From Paenibacillus lignilyticus (GTDB lineage Bacteria > Bacillota > Bacilli > Paenibacillales > Paenibacillaceae): DNA of 64,000 nucleotides. Below are positions 46,515-55,449 of this stretch, piece after piece (the first letter of the stretch is position 1; each line of letters begins with the position of its first letter). A model generated the notes under the pieces. The model worked only from the letters and a program-made list of their open reading frames with translations. It ran no database searches and was not told the DNA's origin. Position numbers and translations under genes: made by a program. The stretch covers positions 148,696 through 212,695 of the forward strand of contig NZ_JAGKSP010000011.1 of the NCBI RefSeq assembly GCF_017942085.1. The letters run 5' to 3'.

Positions 46515-46796
46515 TTAACCCAGGATCGCGTGAATGTCGCTTTCTTTCATAATCAAAAGCTCTTTACCTTCGTATTTCACTTCGGTACCTGCATATTTGG
46601 AGAACAATACGCGGTCGCCTTCCTTAACTTCAAGCGCAATACGTACGCCGTCCTTAACCGCTCCGCTGCCTACAGCGATTACTTTGCCTTCTTGCGGCTT
46701 TTCTTTAGCTGTTTCCGGCAACAGAATGCCGCTAGCAGTCGTTTCTTCTTTCGCGATTGGTTCGATCAATACGCGCTCACCCAAAGGTCTGATCAT
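46515..46796 (-). CDS. groES: Co-chaperonin GroES
   Basis: The 93-residue lid of the GroEL chamber, starting MIRPLGERVLIEP, with the mobile loop ETTASGILLPETAKEKPQEG and the usual C-terminal KYEGKELLIMKESDI. ATG 46796 has AAAGGAGG upstream; a longer frame would run over the CIRCE element. First gene of the groES-groEL operon. Confidence 0.98.
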   Translation of the reverse strand: MIRPLGERVLIEPIAKEETTASGILLPETAKEKPQEGKVIAVGSGAVKDGVRIALEVKEGDRVLFSKYAGTEVKYEGKELLIMKESDIHAILG

Positions 46797-46843
46797 GAAA
46801 AATAGCCTCCTTTTGATATTAATGCTGCAAATTGTTTGTCCCG

Positions 46844-46870
46844 TTAGCACTCGCAATCATCAAGTGCTAA
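46844..46870. promoter_or_regulatory. CIRCE element (HrcA operator)
   Basis: TTAGCACTC-N9-AAGTGCTAA differs from the consensus TTAGCACTC-N9-GAGTGCTAA at one base. It lies between the groES promoter and start codon, so groESL should be repressed by HrcA and released by heat. Confidence 0.95.
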
Positions 46871-46881
46871 TAACATTTCTA

Positions 46882-46910
46882 ATCATACCGATTTTGAATG
46901 CAGATTTCAA
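46882..46910 (-). promoter_or_regulatory. Sigma-A-type promoter of groESL
   Basis: TTGAAA (46905-46910) and TATGAT (46882-46887) on the minus strand are 17 bases apart, 12 bases upstream of CIRCE. Confidence 0.85.
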
Positions 46911-46984
46911 GTCTCTCGCGCTCAATTTATATGATTTTTACATTCCATTCCCGTTGGAATGCTGCCATCATCCCTGCGCAACAG

Positions 46985-47011
46985 ACCAAAAAAGCCGGCT
47001 TTCGCCGACTT
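46985..47011 (-). terminator. Terminator of the tat operon
   Basis: AAGTCGGC/GCCGGCTT with a GAAA loop and TTTTTT on the minus strand, overlapping the region just after the tatC stop. Confidence 0.85.
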
Positions 47012-47013
47012 TC

Positions 47014-47808
47014 TTATTTGTCACCGTATTCTTCTTCCCATGCTTGAGCGGCCTTTAATTGTTTGCCGTAGACAACGCTCGAAAGCATGACGCTAACTTC
47101 GTAGAGCAGGATGAGCGGAACAGCCACTAACGAATCGGAAATGAAATCCGGCGGCGTCACGACGATCCCCACAATAATCAGCAAGAAATACGCCAGTCGT
47201 CTCATTTTCTTAAGCCGTTTCGGATTCACAATGCGCAGCTGCGTCAGAAACATAATGACGATCGGCAGCTCGAAGAGCAGCGAAATCGGAATGACGATGT
47301 TAAACAGAAACGTAAAGTACTGAATGATCCCGTAGTTCTCTTCGAGGTTCAAATGCTTCGCCACATCGGTCGTAAAATTAAACGCCATCGGGAACACTAC
47401 GTAATACGAAAACGCTAATCCGATCAAGAACATAATCAGCACGAACGGGACGAACATAAGCGCCGCCCGTTGTTCCTTGCGGCCAAGCGCAGGTCTAACG
47501 AAAGCCCACAGCTGAAAAGCAGTTGCCGGCAAGGCGAAGATGAGGGCAATGACAAGGGCAAACTTCATATACATGCCAATACCGTCCCACAAGGAGAACG
47601 CATAAAATTTCATGCCCTTAACCGGTTCTTGGTCCAGCAAGAACTGATAAACCGGATTGGCCAAGATCAGCCCGATAACCATCCCAATGACGAGGATGAC
47701 CAGTATAAAAATAATTCTGCGCCTAAGCTCGCCGATATGGTCGAACAAGGTCATTAATTGATCGCCGCGAGCGGCTTCCTTCTCGGCTGCTTCATCTTTC
47801 TCAACCAC
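47014..47808 (-). CDS. tatC: Twin-arginine translocase subunit TatC
   Basis: A 264-residue membrane protein with six helices that binds the twin-arginine signal of folded substrates. The conserved N-terminal block MTLFDHIGELRRRI and the cytoplasmic LRIVNPKRLKKMRRLAYF loop are clear. GTG 47808 is preferred because GAGGTGA lies seven bases upstream; a GTG four codons earlier overlaps that site. Cotranscribed with tatA, as in the B. subtilis tatAy-tatCy pair. Confidence 0.95.
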   Translation of the reverse strand: MVEKDEAAEKEAARGDQLMTLFDHIGELRRRIIFILVILVIGMVIGLILANPVYQFLLDQEPVKGMKFYAFSLWDGIGMYMKFALVIALIFALPATAFQLWAFVRPALGRKEQRAALMFVPFVLIMFLIGLAFSYYVVFPMAFNFTTDVAKHLNLEENYGIIQYFTFLFNIVIPISLLFELPIVIMFLTQLRIVNPKRLKKMRRLAYFLLIIVGIVVTPPDFISDSLVAVPLILLYEVSVMLSSVVYGKQLKAAQAWEEEYGDK

Positions 47809-47871
47809 CGCTATGCTCACCTCTTCTCACGCCTGAAATCAGCTTGTACCGCCCTGCCCTCTGACGGTCAT

Positions 47872-47907
47872 AAAAAAAGCGGGCCCCACTTACTCTGGGA
47901 GCCGCTT
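47872..47907 (-). terminator. Hairpin overlapping the tatA stop codon
   Basis: AAGCGG...CCCA/GGG...CCGCTT stem followed by TTTTTTT. It may cut tatC expression relative to tatA. Confidence 0.7.
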
Positions 47908-48123
47908 TTCGTCTTTTTGCTCATCGCGGTTAATTTCAACCCGACTCACTGGCTTGCGGTTGCGATCATCATCATCATCCATGATATCCTTCGCACCGGC
48001 TTTAAATTCCTTCAGCGTACGGCCGAAAGCGCGTCCGAGCTCCGGCAGCTTATTCGGTCCGAACAACAATAAAGCGACAAGGGCAATAAGTAAAAATCCT
48101 GTCACGCCAATTCCACTAAACAT
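47890..48123 (-). CDS. tatA: Twin-arginine translocase pore subunit TatA
   Basis: A 77-residue protein with a single N-terminal helix (GVTGFLLIALVALLLFGP), the invariant FG hinge, an amphipathic helix (NKLPELGRAFGRTLKEF) and a charged tail rich in Asp and Arg. It oligomerises to form the Tat pore. AAGGAGG lies before the ATG at 48123. First gene of the tatA-tatC unit. Confidence 0.95.
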   Translation of the reverse strand: MFSGIGVTGFLLIALVALLLFGPNKLPELGRAFGRTLKEFKAGAKDIMDDDDDRNRKPVSRVEINRDEQKDEKRLPE

Positions 48124-48239
48124 GGTTGGGTAGCCTCCTTTAAATAACGAGTTGACGAGTTGTACATACACGGAAATCCGCTCTTACGAGCAGAAAGGAA
48201 TCATACGCTTCGCCCGGGTACACCTCTCGCTTAATAGGA

Positions 48240-49271
48240 TTAGCAGCTGTTTAAGCCGCCATAACCCATGGAGACAATGTCCTCTCTGGTGATGATATCG
48301 CCCGCCAAGATGCGCGGCAATAGCACATTAAACGAAGTATAAGGATCATGCATGACGCAGCCTGGGAGTCCCATAATGGGAACGCCGTTCAAATAACCCA
48401 TAAGCAGCATCGATCCCGGCAGCATCGGTGTTCCGTAGCTGACAATCTCTGCACCGGACTCTGCAATTGCTGCAGGTGTTCGGTCGTCGGGATCCACTGA
48501 CATCCCGCCCGTTACCACTATCATATCATAGGACTGGTGCAGCAAGTAGTGTATTTCCTTGACAATTATATGGCGCTCGTCCGGCGCGAAACGCTGCTCC
48601 ATCACTTCGGAGCCGAGCGCTTCTACAATTCGCCGAACAGCAGGCCCGAACTTATCTTCAATGCGGCCGGAGAACACCTCGCCACCTGTCGTTAAGAGCC
48701 CGATTCTAAACTTGCGAAGCGGTTTGAGCCGCAGCGGCGACTGCCCTTCATGCTGCGCGCGGTAGCTGCTGATCAGCTCCTCTACCGCCTGGACCTTCGA
48801 CTCGGGCACAACGAGCGGAATGACCCGCGTCGCAGCCAGCTGACCGCCGGGCATAACGACTGCATGCGTGCGCAGCGTAGCCAGGGCGATTTCGCCTAAA
48901 TCATTAATCGCATGAACGATGGCCGGATCGATCTCCGCGATCGCCGGCACATCCAGCGCAGACTTCACCGCGACTTTCCCCTCATGCGGCTCAGACAGCT
49001 TCAGCCCTTCGCTCTGAAGGGCAACGGCCATTCGCTTCGCCGCATCGTCTTCATGGAGCTCGCCTTCGCCAAGCTCCATAATATAAATATGCTCCTTGCC
49101 TATATCAAGGAGCTTCGAAATGTCAGTTTCTTCAATGACATGTCCCTTTTTGAACAATCTGCCTTTAAATTGCCCGGGAATAATCTGAGTGAGGTCATGG
49201 GCGAGCCGCAGGCCGATCGCTTCTTGGACCGGCACTTCCTTGAGAATCGTTCCGTTCTTCGGCTTCGTCAT
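48240..49271 (-). CDS. Molybdopterin-binding protein with MoCF domain (MoeA-related)
   Basis: A 343-residue protein. The C-terminal half (about 188-340) is the MoCF_biosynth fold with GLLTTGGEVFSG, VVTGGMSVDPDDRTP and GVPIMGLPGC; the N-terminal half contains an SAF-like segment (VQEAIGLRLAHDLTQIIPGQFKGRLFKKGHVI). It is shorter than true MoeA (about 400) and belongs to the group annotated only as molybdopterin-binding. It overlaps the upstream MogA-like gene by four bases, so a role in molybdenum-cofactor assembly is likely. Confidence 0.85.
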   Translation of the reverse strand: MTKPKNGTILKEVPVQEAIGLRLAHDLTQIIPGQFKGRLFKKGHVIEETDISKLLDIGKEHIYIMELGEGELHEDDAAKRMAVALQSEGLKLSEPHEGKVAVKSALDVPAIAEIDPAIVHAINDLGEIALATLRTHAVVMPGGQLAATRVIPLVVPESKVQAVEELISSYRAQHEGQSPLRLKPLRKFRIGLLTTGGEVFSGRIEDKFGPAVRRIVEALGSEVMEQRFAPDERHIIVKEIHYLLHQSYDMIVVTGGMSVDPDDRTPAAIAESGAEIVSYGTPMLPGSMLLMGYLNGVPIMGLPGCVMHDPYTSFNVLLPRILAGDIITREDIVSMGYGGLNSC

Positions 49272-49762
49272 TCGTTGTGCTCCCCCATTCGTCCCGAGAG
49301 AATGTTAAGCGCATGAGGCAGCTGGTCCATAATGGCCATCAGGTTCTCGTGTACGCCTTTGGGACTGCCGGGCAAATTGATAATGAGGGATCGGCCGCGA
49401 ATGCCGCACACACCGCGCGAGAGCATGGCTCGGCGCGTACGCTGCATAGCCCCCATCCGCATCGCTTCCGCGAGTCCGGGTACGAAACGATCAATGACCT
49501 TCATCGTGGCTTCCGGCGTCAGATCGCGCGGAGCAAGTCCCGTTCCGCCTGTCGTAATCACGAGATCCGCTTGAAAATAATCCGTCATTTCTATAAGAGC
49601 AGCCATTATTTCATCCTGTTCGTCAGGTACAATTCGGTAATCGACAATCTCGCCGCTAAGCTCCTCTTCCACCAGTTCCCGGATTACCTGTGCACTGGTA
49701 TCTTCCCGCTCGCCGCGCGATCCTTTGTCGCTGGCTGTCAACAACGCCACTTTCCACCGCAT
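49268..49762 (-). CDS. MogA/MoaB-family molybdopterin adenylyltransferase
   Basis: A 164-residue protein with the MoCF fold: VALLTASDKGSRGEREDTS, LVITTGGTGLAPRDLTPEAT and LIINLPGSPKG, the last two forming the pterin-binding site. It should adenylylate molybdopterin before metal insertion. GGGGGAG precedes the ATG. Translationally coupled to the MoeA-related gene downstream and 100 bases after moaC. Confidence 0.9.
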   Translation of the reverse strand: MRWKVALLTASDKGSRGEREDTSAQVIRELVEEELSGEIVDYRIVPDEQDEIMAALIEMTDYFQADLVITTGGTGLAPRDLTPEATMKVIDRFVPGLAEAMRMGAMQRTRRAMLSRGVCGIRGRSLIINLPGSPKGVHENLMAIMDQLPHALNILSGRMGEHNE

Positions 49763-49862
49763 GAGCTTCTCCCCCGTTCACATTTTCGAAAAAGATATGT
49801 CATGAACCGCATGAAACCTAAATGCCATTAACGTTATACTCCTTGGCCCATCGCTTCACGCT

Positions 49863-50330
49863 CTATCGTTTATAATCGCCGTTCTTGCCGCCGCTCTTCT
49901 CTGTCAGCAGGGTTGGCCCGATCACCATATCCTTCTGCAGCGCCTTGCACATATCGTATACGGTCAGCGCAGCCGCCGAAACAGCCGTTAGAGCTTCCAT
50001 TTCCACACCGGTTTTGCCGGTGGTCTTAACGGTTCCTTCTATGTACAGTTCATCCGTGCCATTATCCGCAAAAGCCAGATTAACGCCGGTCAGCGGTAGC
50101 GGATGACACATTGGAATCCAGTTTGATGTATTCTTCGCCGCCATAATACCGGCCACCTGCGCAACAGCCAGCACATCCCCCTTGCCGATTGTGCCCGCTT
50201 TAATGCGAGATAATGTATCCGGCGCCATAGTCACCGTCGTTCGCGCGACCGCAATGCGGGAGGTGATCTCCTTATCGGACACGTCCACCATCCGTGCGCG
50301 CCCTTGTTCGTTGAAATGCGTCAAATCCAC
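49863..50330 (-). CDS. moaC: Cyclic pyranopterin monophosphate synthase MoaC
   Basis: A 155-residue enzyme completing the first step of molybdopterin synthesis with MoaA. MVDVSDKEITSR, AKNTSNWIPMCHPLPLTG and the GKTGVEMEALTAVSAAALTVYDMCK block with KDM are family hallmarks. GTG start with GGAGG nine bases upstream. It begins four bases after the 5-formyltetrahydrofolate cyclo-ligase stop. Confidence 0.97.
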   Translation of the reverse strand: MDLTHFNEQGRARMVDVSDKEITSRIAVARTTVTMAPDTLSRIKAGTIGKGDVLAVAQVAGIMAAKNTSNWIPMCHPLPLTGVNLAFADNGTDELYIEGTVKTTGKTGVEMEALTAVSAAALTVYDMCKALQKDMVIGPTLLTEKSGGKNGDYKR

Positions 50331-50334
50331 GCGC

Positions 50335-50958
50335 CTAGCGCCTCCTTGTTAGCCCATGCTCCGTAATAACGGCATCCACATAGGCATCATGGTTATCCAT
50401 TGGAACAAGAGTTTCATTCTCCATCCACTGCGCCTCATAACCTAATCCGATCCACTCGGGCATCGGTCTGCCGGACGCCGCCGCGAGCCCTCTCATTCGC
50501 TCATGGAACCGATCGTAATAACCGCCTCCATAACCTAAACGACCGCCCCGCTTATCAAAAGCAAGTCCCGGTACAAACACGATGTCCGGCATAAAATCCG
50601 GTTCGCAGCGCTCTGCAGCCCCGGGGTCAGGTTCTTTAATGCCATAAGCGCCCGGCATAAGTTCATCCCAAGCCCGCAGCCGGTACAGCTCCATCCCTCG
50701 GCTTGCTTGAATGCACCGCGGCACGGCAACTTCAATTCCTTTGCGCCAGCACCATTCAACGAGCAAGGTAGGATCAAGCTCCGAGCGAAAAGGAACATAA
50801 ATCATCACGCTGCGGACCGGTTTGCCCGGTCTGGCCTGCAGCCACTCTACCGCAAGCTGGCAAGCTGTGTCGGACCATGCCAAACGCAGCTGCTCAGGGT
50901 AACCGTCTCGTTTCTTGATCGCCGATAACCTTGCTGTTTTCTTCTCCGATTGACTCAT
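50335..50958 (-). CDS. 5-formyltetrahydrofolate cyclo-ligase
   Basis: A 207-residue enzyme converting 5-formyl-THF to methenyl-THF with ATP. The ATP-binding signature GGRLGYGGGYYDRF near residue 140 and the N-terminal basic helix are typical. It is the first gene of the unit leading to moaC and the other cofactor genes, divergent from the ABC-F gene. Confidence 0.92.
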   Translation of the reverse strand: MSQSEKKTARLSAIKKRDGYPEQLRLAWSDTACQLAVEWLQARPGKPVRSVMIYVPFRSELDPTLLVEWCWRKGIEVAVPRCIQASRGMELYRLRAWDELMPGAYGIKEPDPGAAERCEPDFMPDIVFVPGLAFDKRGGRLGYGGGYYDRFHERMRGLAAASGRPMPEWIGLGYEAQWMENETLVPMDNHDAYVDAVITEHGLTRRR

Positions 50959-51168
50959 TCATGGTCACCGCTTTGCCTCTTATTGGCCGCAATGGCGTAA
51001 GTTTCAGTCATAGTTGTTATTTAGTTTACCACTGTTGCCCAGATTTCGCCAATAAGGCGAAGGCATCCCAAATCGGTGTCTAAAGGCATGAACCTTGTCG
51101 CGTTATGCGGCTTTTTCATGTACACTTAAACGTATAGGAATTCAACTTATTTGGAGGTTTCACGTATC

Positions 51169-53109
51169 ATGCTTCTTCAAGTATCCGATATATCCAAAAG
51201 CTACGGAGTAAGCAGTGTGCTCTCGTCCATTACCTTCCAAGTGCAGCCTCGCGAGCGGGTTGGGCTTGTCGGAGTCAACGGCGCAGGCAAATCGACGCTG
51301 CTTCGTATTATCGCCGGCGAGATGTCTGCCGATTCCGGCACCATCTATAAATCCAAAGAAACAACCATCGGCTATCTCGCGCAATCCAGCGGCCTGCAGT
51401 CGGATCAAACGATCGATGCGGAGATGCATGCCGTATTTGCTCATTTGACGGAAGCCGAACAGGAGCTTCGCGCACTGGAGCAGCAAATCGCCGATCCCAA
51501 GCTGCACGAGGATGCCAAACAATATGAGGCCGTGCTGAATCGGTATTCCACGCTCTCCGATTGGTTCCGCGAGAAGGGCGGCTTTGAGGTTGAGACGAAA
51601 ATTCGCGGCATTTTGCACGGAATGGGCTTTGGTCAATTCCCTCCCGATACGATTATCTCGACATTAAGCGGCGGGCAGAAGACACGGCTTGCGCTCGCGC
51701 GCATTTTGCTGCAATCCCCAGACCTGCTGATGCTCGATGAGCCTACGAACTATCTCGACATTGAAACGCTCACTTGGCTGGAGGATTACCTTCGCGGCTA
51801 TGATGGCGGCATTCTGGTCGTATCCCATGACCGGTATTTTCTCGATGCGGTCGTGCAGACGATCGTCGAAATCGAACGCCATACGGCCAAGCGCTACACC
51901 GGCAATTACTCCCGTTATATCGAAATCAAAGCAGCGGAGTACGAAGCGCAAATGAAGCAATTCGACAAGCAGCAAGATGAGATTGCCAAGCTGGAGGACT
52001 TCGTTCAGCGCAACATCGTGCGCGCCTCCACCACGAAGCGTGCCCAGAGCAGGCGCAAAGCGCTGGAGAAAATGGACCGCATCGACAAGCCGCTCGGCGA
52101 CTTGAAGAAGGCGCATTTCTCCTTTGAAATTGAACGCCAAAGCGGCAATGACGTGCTGGATGTCCGTGATTTGTCGATTACGTTCCAAGAGAAATCCGAC
52201 CCTTTGTTCCAAAATGTATCATTCCGTCTGGAACGCGGCGAGAATGTTGCGCTTATCGGACCTAACGGAATCGGCAAATCGACATTGCTTAAATCGCTTG
52301 TCGGCCAACAGGCCTACGAGCACGGTACGATCCGCTGGGGGACCAATGTGAAGATCGGTTATTACGATCAGGAGCATACCGGATTAAACCACGCCAATAC
52401 GGTGCTTGAAGAGCTGTGGGGCACTTATCCTTCTATAGAAGAAGCGCGTATCCGCACCGTGCTTGGCAACTTCCTCTTCAGCGGTGACGATGTGAAGAAA
52501 CGAATCAGCTCGCTAAGCGGCGGAGAACGTGCGCGCGTCTCGTTGTCGAAGCTCATGCTCGCTCGTGCCAACATGCTCATTCTCGATGAGCCTACCAACC
52601 ATTTGGACCTCTATAGCAAAGAGGTGCTGGAGTCCGCGCTTATGGATTACGACGGCACGCTGCTGTTCATCTCCCATGACCGGTACTTCCTTAACAAAAT
52701 GGCGGAACGGATTGTCGAACTGGAGCCCCAGGGCACTCAGCATTTCCTGGGAAATTATGACGAAATGATCCAGAAAAAACGTGAAAACGATGAACTGCAA
52801 CTGGAAACGCTGTCATTTTCCCAAGGAAAACAGGGAAAGCCTACGGCAGCGCCGGATCCGGCCCCTGTTTCCTCCTATGAAGCCGACAAACAGGCGAAGC
52901 GTGACGAACGCAATCGCCAGCGTAAACAAGAGCAGCTGGAGAAAGAAATCGCCCGACTTGAAGGCGAAATTACGGCATTTGAGGAGCAGCTTGTCGACCC
53001 TGAAATCTATAACGATTATGTGCGCGTGCAGAGTATCCAAACGGACTTGGATGCACTCAAAGCGCAGCTGCAAACCGTTTACGAATCATGGGAAGAGCTG
53101 CTTGCCTAA
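51169..53109 (+). CDS. ABC-F family ATPase (YdiF-like)
   Basis: A 646-residue cytoplasmic protein with two ABC domains and no membrane part. Walker A motifs are GVNGAGKST and GPNGIGKST; signatures are LSGGQKTR and LSGGERAR, each followed by LDEPTNxLD. The linker (IEIKAAEYEAQMKQF ... RRKALEKM) and a C-terminal coiled coil (about 570-645) are as in YdiF/Uup types that act on the ribosome. ATG 51169 follows GGAGGT by ten bases. The position next to moaC matches the B. subtilis ydiF neighbourhood. Confidence 0.93.
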   Translation: MLLQVSDISKSYGVSSVLSSITFQVQPRERVGLVGVNGAGKSTLLRIIAGEMSADSGTIYKSKETTIGYLAQSSGLQSDQTIDAEMHAVFAHLTEAEQELRALEQQIADPKLHEDAKQYEAVLNRYSTLSDWFREKGGFEVETKIRGILHGMGFGQFPPDTIISTLSGGQKTRLALARILLQSPDLLMLDEPTNYLDIETLTWLEDYLRGYDGGILVVSHDRYFLDAVVQTIVEIERHTAKRYTGNYSRYIEIKAAEYEAQMKQFDKQQDEIAKLEDFVQRNIVRASTTKRAQSRRKALEKMDRIDKPLGDLKKAHFSFEIERQSGNDVLDVRDLSITFQEKSDPLFQNVSFRLERGENVALIGPNGIGKSTLLKSLVGQQAYEHGTIRWGTNVKIGYYDQEHTGLNHANTVLEELWGTYPSIEEARIRTVLGNFLFSGDDVKKRISSLSGGERARVSLSKLMLARANMLILDEPTNHLDLYSKEVLESALMDYDGTLLFISHDRYFLNKMAERIVELEPQGTQHFLGNYDEMIQKKRENDELQLETLSFSQGKQGKPTAAPDPAPVSSYEADKQAKRDERNRQRKQEQLEKEIARLEGEITAFEEQLVDPEIYNDYVRVQSIQTDLDALKAQLQTVYESWEELLA

Positions 53110-53117
53110 CCCAAGGG

Positions 53118-55343
53118 CTACCTGGAAGGCTGCTCCCCGGTCAGCCTGATTTCACTCATGATTTTACGGCGTTTCAGCAGATAAAATAGAAGAAGCGACC
53201 CCAATCCGAATCCGGACAGCACACCCGCTGTCCGGATTATTGCATTCCAGCCGCCAATCGAGATCAGATGGCGCAAGCCTTCCACCGCATAAGTCATTGG
53301 CAGCAGCGGGTGGATGTATTGGAAGAAAGGCGGTTCCAGCTTAACCGGATACGAACCGGAGCTTGATGTCAGCTGAAGCATGAGGATCAGCACAGCCGCG
53401 AAGCGTCCTTTGTCGCTGCCAAGCACTGCGATCAGCATGTACAAGATCGCCGTGAACACGATCCCGACCAGCGCCGCGTAGCCGTACATCGCAATCGACG
53501 GTACGACAGTCGGAATACCGAGACCTACATGCAGGATAAAAACAGACAGCAGCGCCTGACAGACACTAATAGTAGCAAGTGCGATATATTTGCTCACGAT
53601 GTAGGACAAAGGCCCGTGCGGCCGCTCCAACACCTGCCAAATATCGATCACGAAGAACAGCACCAGTGCGCCCACCCACAGGGACAGCGCGATAAAATAC
53701 GGCGCAAATCCGACACCGTTGTTCGGCACGGGATGCAAGTTATGCTCCTCCAACTTCACCGGATCATTGATGATGGCTTGGCGGGCATCGGCTTGTCCGT
53801 CTTCGGAGGCAAGCCCGGCTGCATCTGTCAGCTTATCGGCCAGCTCGGCTTGGCCTTTGTGGATTTGCGCGAGCCCTCCCGTCAAGGACTCCGCACCGGC
53901 CACCAGCTTGGCATTGCCTGTTTGCAGAGCACTCACTCCGACTCCCAGTTCCGCTAACCCGGACTTCAGCTTACCGCTCCCCGTCTGCAATCGATCCACG
54001 CCGTCAGTTATATCTTTGACCCGCTCATCAACAGTGCTTAGTGCAAGATGCTGCTGATCCAGCTCTCCGGCTGCTTTGTCCACAGCCGACTGAAGCTCGC
54101 TAAGCTGTGCACGGAACTGTTCGAGACCGGGGCTCAGCTGCGAGATTCTTTTCGTTAACTTGGTTATCGATCCATCAAGCGAAGCTGCGAGCGCATCGAT
54201 CGTCTGTGCGATTTGGTTTAGCTTGGCCATTGCCGAGGTTCCGGCCTGCTGCGCATCCACCAGCTCTTCCGAAAGCTGCTTGAACTTGTCATCTGCAGCG
54301 AGAGCGGGGAACTTGTCCCCCAGGTCCTGCAATAGCCCGGATGCCGAATCAAGGCTGCCGGTCCCCGCGCCAAGCGACTTCTTCACATTTTGCAATTGGG
54401 TAGTTAAGTCCCCTAATTGACCCGACGATTCCTTAATCGCGTTAAGTTCGCTCTCCAGGCCAGCCAGATCTCCCAGTAAATCCTCTAATGAGGCAGTGAA
54501 ATCAGGCTTCGAAGCGCCGAGCAGCGCAGCCAGTGACTGATTTACAGCCGTCAGCTTACCGCTCCAATTCTTCCATTCCGAAGCTGCGCGCTCTGCATAG
54601 GTATTCATCATACCGATTCCTTTGTTCAGCTCATCTGCGCCGGCTGTAAGAGCTTGTACCCCACCCGCGAGCTTCTTGAGGCCTCCTTCCGTTTGGCGCA
54701 GCCCATCTGTCAATTGAGTCGCACCTTGATAGGCCCGTTCCGAAGCATCCGATAATTTAGCAGCACCGTCAGCGGCCTCTTGCAAGCCTTCCGCCCCATT
54801 AAGCACCTGTTCGAAAATCACGCTCAAATAATTACCCTGCAGCTCCTTGCGCAAATTTTCTTGAACCTTTCCCGCTATGGCACGGACAATCTTCGCAGAT
54901 AAAGCATTCGCCCCTTCATTTAACTCCACGTCCAACGTAGTTGGCTTCGGATCCTCGCCGCTCACACTGAAAGCCAGCTTGGAGAAATCCGCCGGCAGGT
55001 ACAGCACCATCGCATACTTGCCATCCATTAATCCGTTATGAGCTTGCTTGCGATTCGTCGCGATCCAATACGTTTCGTCGCTCTTTACTAGTTTGTCCGT
55101 AAGCTCTTGTCCCAGATTACGCTGCTCACCGCTGCGTTTTGCCCCGGTATCCTCATTCACCACAGCCAGCGGGAGCTGATCGGTTCGTCCGGTCGGGTCC
55201 CAGAACGCCCACAAATAGATGAAGCTATACAACAGCGGCAGAACCAGCAGTCCTAACAGCGAAATGCGAACAGCTCTGGAAATCCACATCGTCTTCACAT
55301 CAAGCCAAGCCAGTCTCAGTCCGCCGCTTTTACTCTCGCTCAT
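53118..55343 (-). CDS. YhgE/Pip-family membrane protein
   Basis: A 741-residue protein with one helix at about 20-45, a very long extracellular region, and five helices in the last 230 residues (ABC-2-like). The extracellular part carries many glycine-spaced amphipathic heptads (GAAKLSD..., LTDGLRQTEGGLKKLAGGVQAL), forming a coiled coil as in the B. subtilis YhgE and lactococcal phage-infection protein Pip. ATG 55343 follows AAAGGGCGG. Function in this organism unknown; it converges with the ABC-F gene. Confidence 0.9.
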   Translation of the reverse strand: MSESKSGGLRLAWLDVKTMWISRAVRISLLGLLVLPLLYSFIYLWAFWDPTGRTDQLPLAVVNEDTGAKRSGEQRNLGQELTDKLVKSDETYWIATNRKQAHNGLMDGKYAMVLYLPADFSKLAFSVSGEDPKPTTLDVELNEGANALSAKIVRAIAGKVQENLRKELQGNYLSVIFEQVLNGAEGLQEAADGAAKLSDASERAYQGATQLTDGLRQTEGGLKKLAGGVQALTAGADELNKGIGMMNTYAERAASEWKNWSGKLTAVNQSLAALLGASKPDFTASLEDLLGDLAGLESELNAIKESSGQLGDLTTQLQNVKKSLGAGTGSLDSASGLLQDLGDKFPALAADDKFKQLSEELVDAQQAGTSAMAKLNQIAQTIDALAASLDGSITKLTKRISQLSPGLEQFRAQLSELQSAVDKAAGELDQQHLALSTVDERVKDITDGVDRLQTGSGKLKSGLAELGVGVSALQTGNAKLVAGAESLTGGLAQIHKGQAELADKLTDAAGLASEDGQADARQAIINDPVKLEEHNLHPVPNNGVGFAPYFIALSLWVGALVLFFVIDIWQVLERPHGPLSYIVSKYIALATISVCQALLSVFILHVGLGIPTVVPSIAMYGYAALVGIVFTAILYMLIAVLGSDKGRFAAVLILMLQLTSSSGSYPVKLEPPFFQYIHPLLPMTYAVEGLRHLISIGGWNAIIRTAGVLSGFGLGSLLLFYLLKRRKIMSEIRLTGEQPSR

Positions 55344-55449
55344 GTTGTTACCGCCCTTTCGGCATCTTCTGAGAACTAGCATTCTCCCCAAAGATAGGAA
55401 ACATTCCGCGATTTCGGCTCGAAGGGGACAACTGAGCAATCTATCCCCC

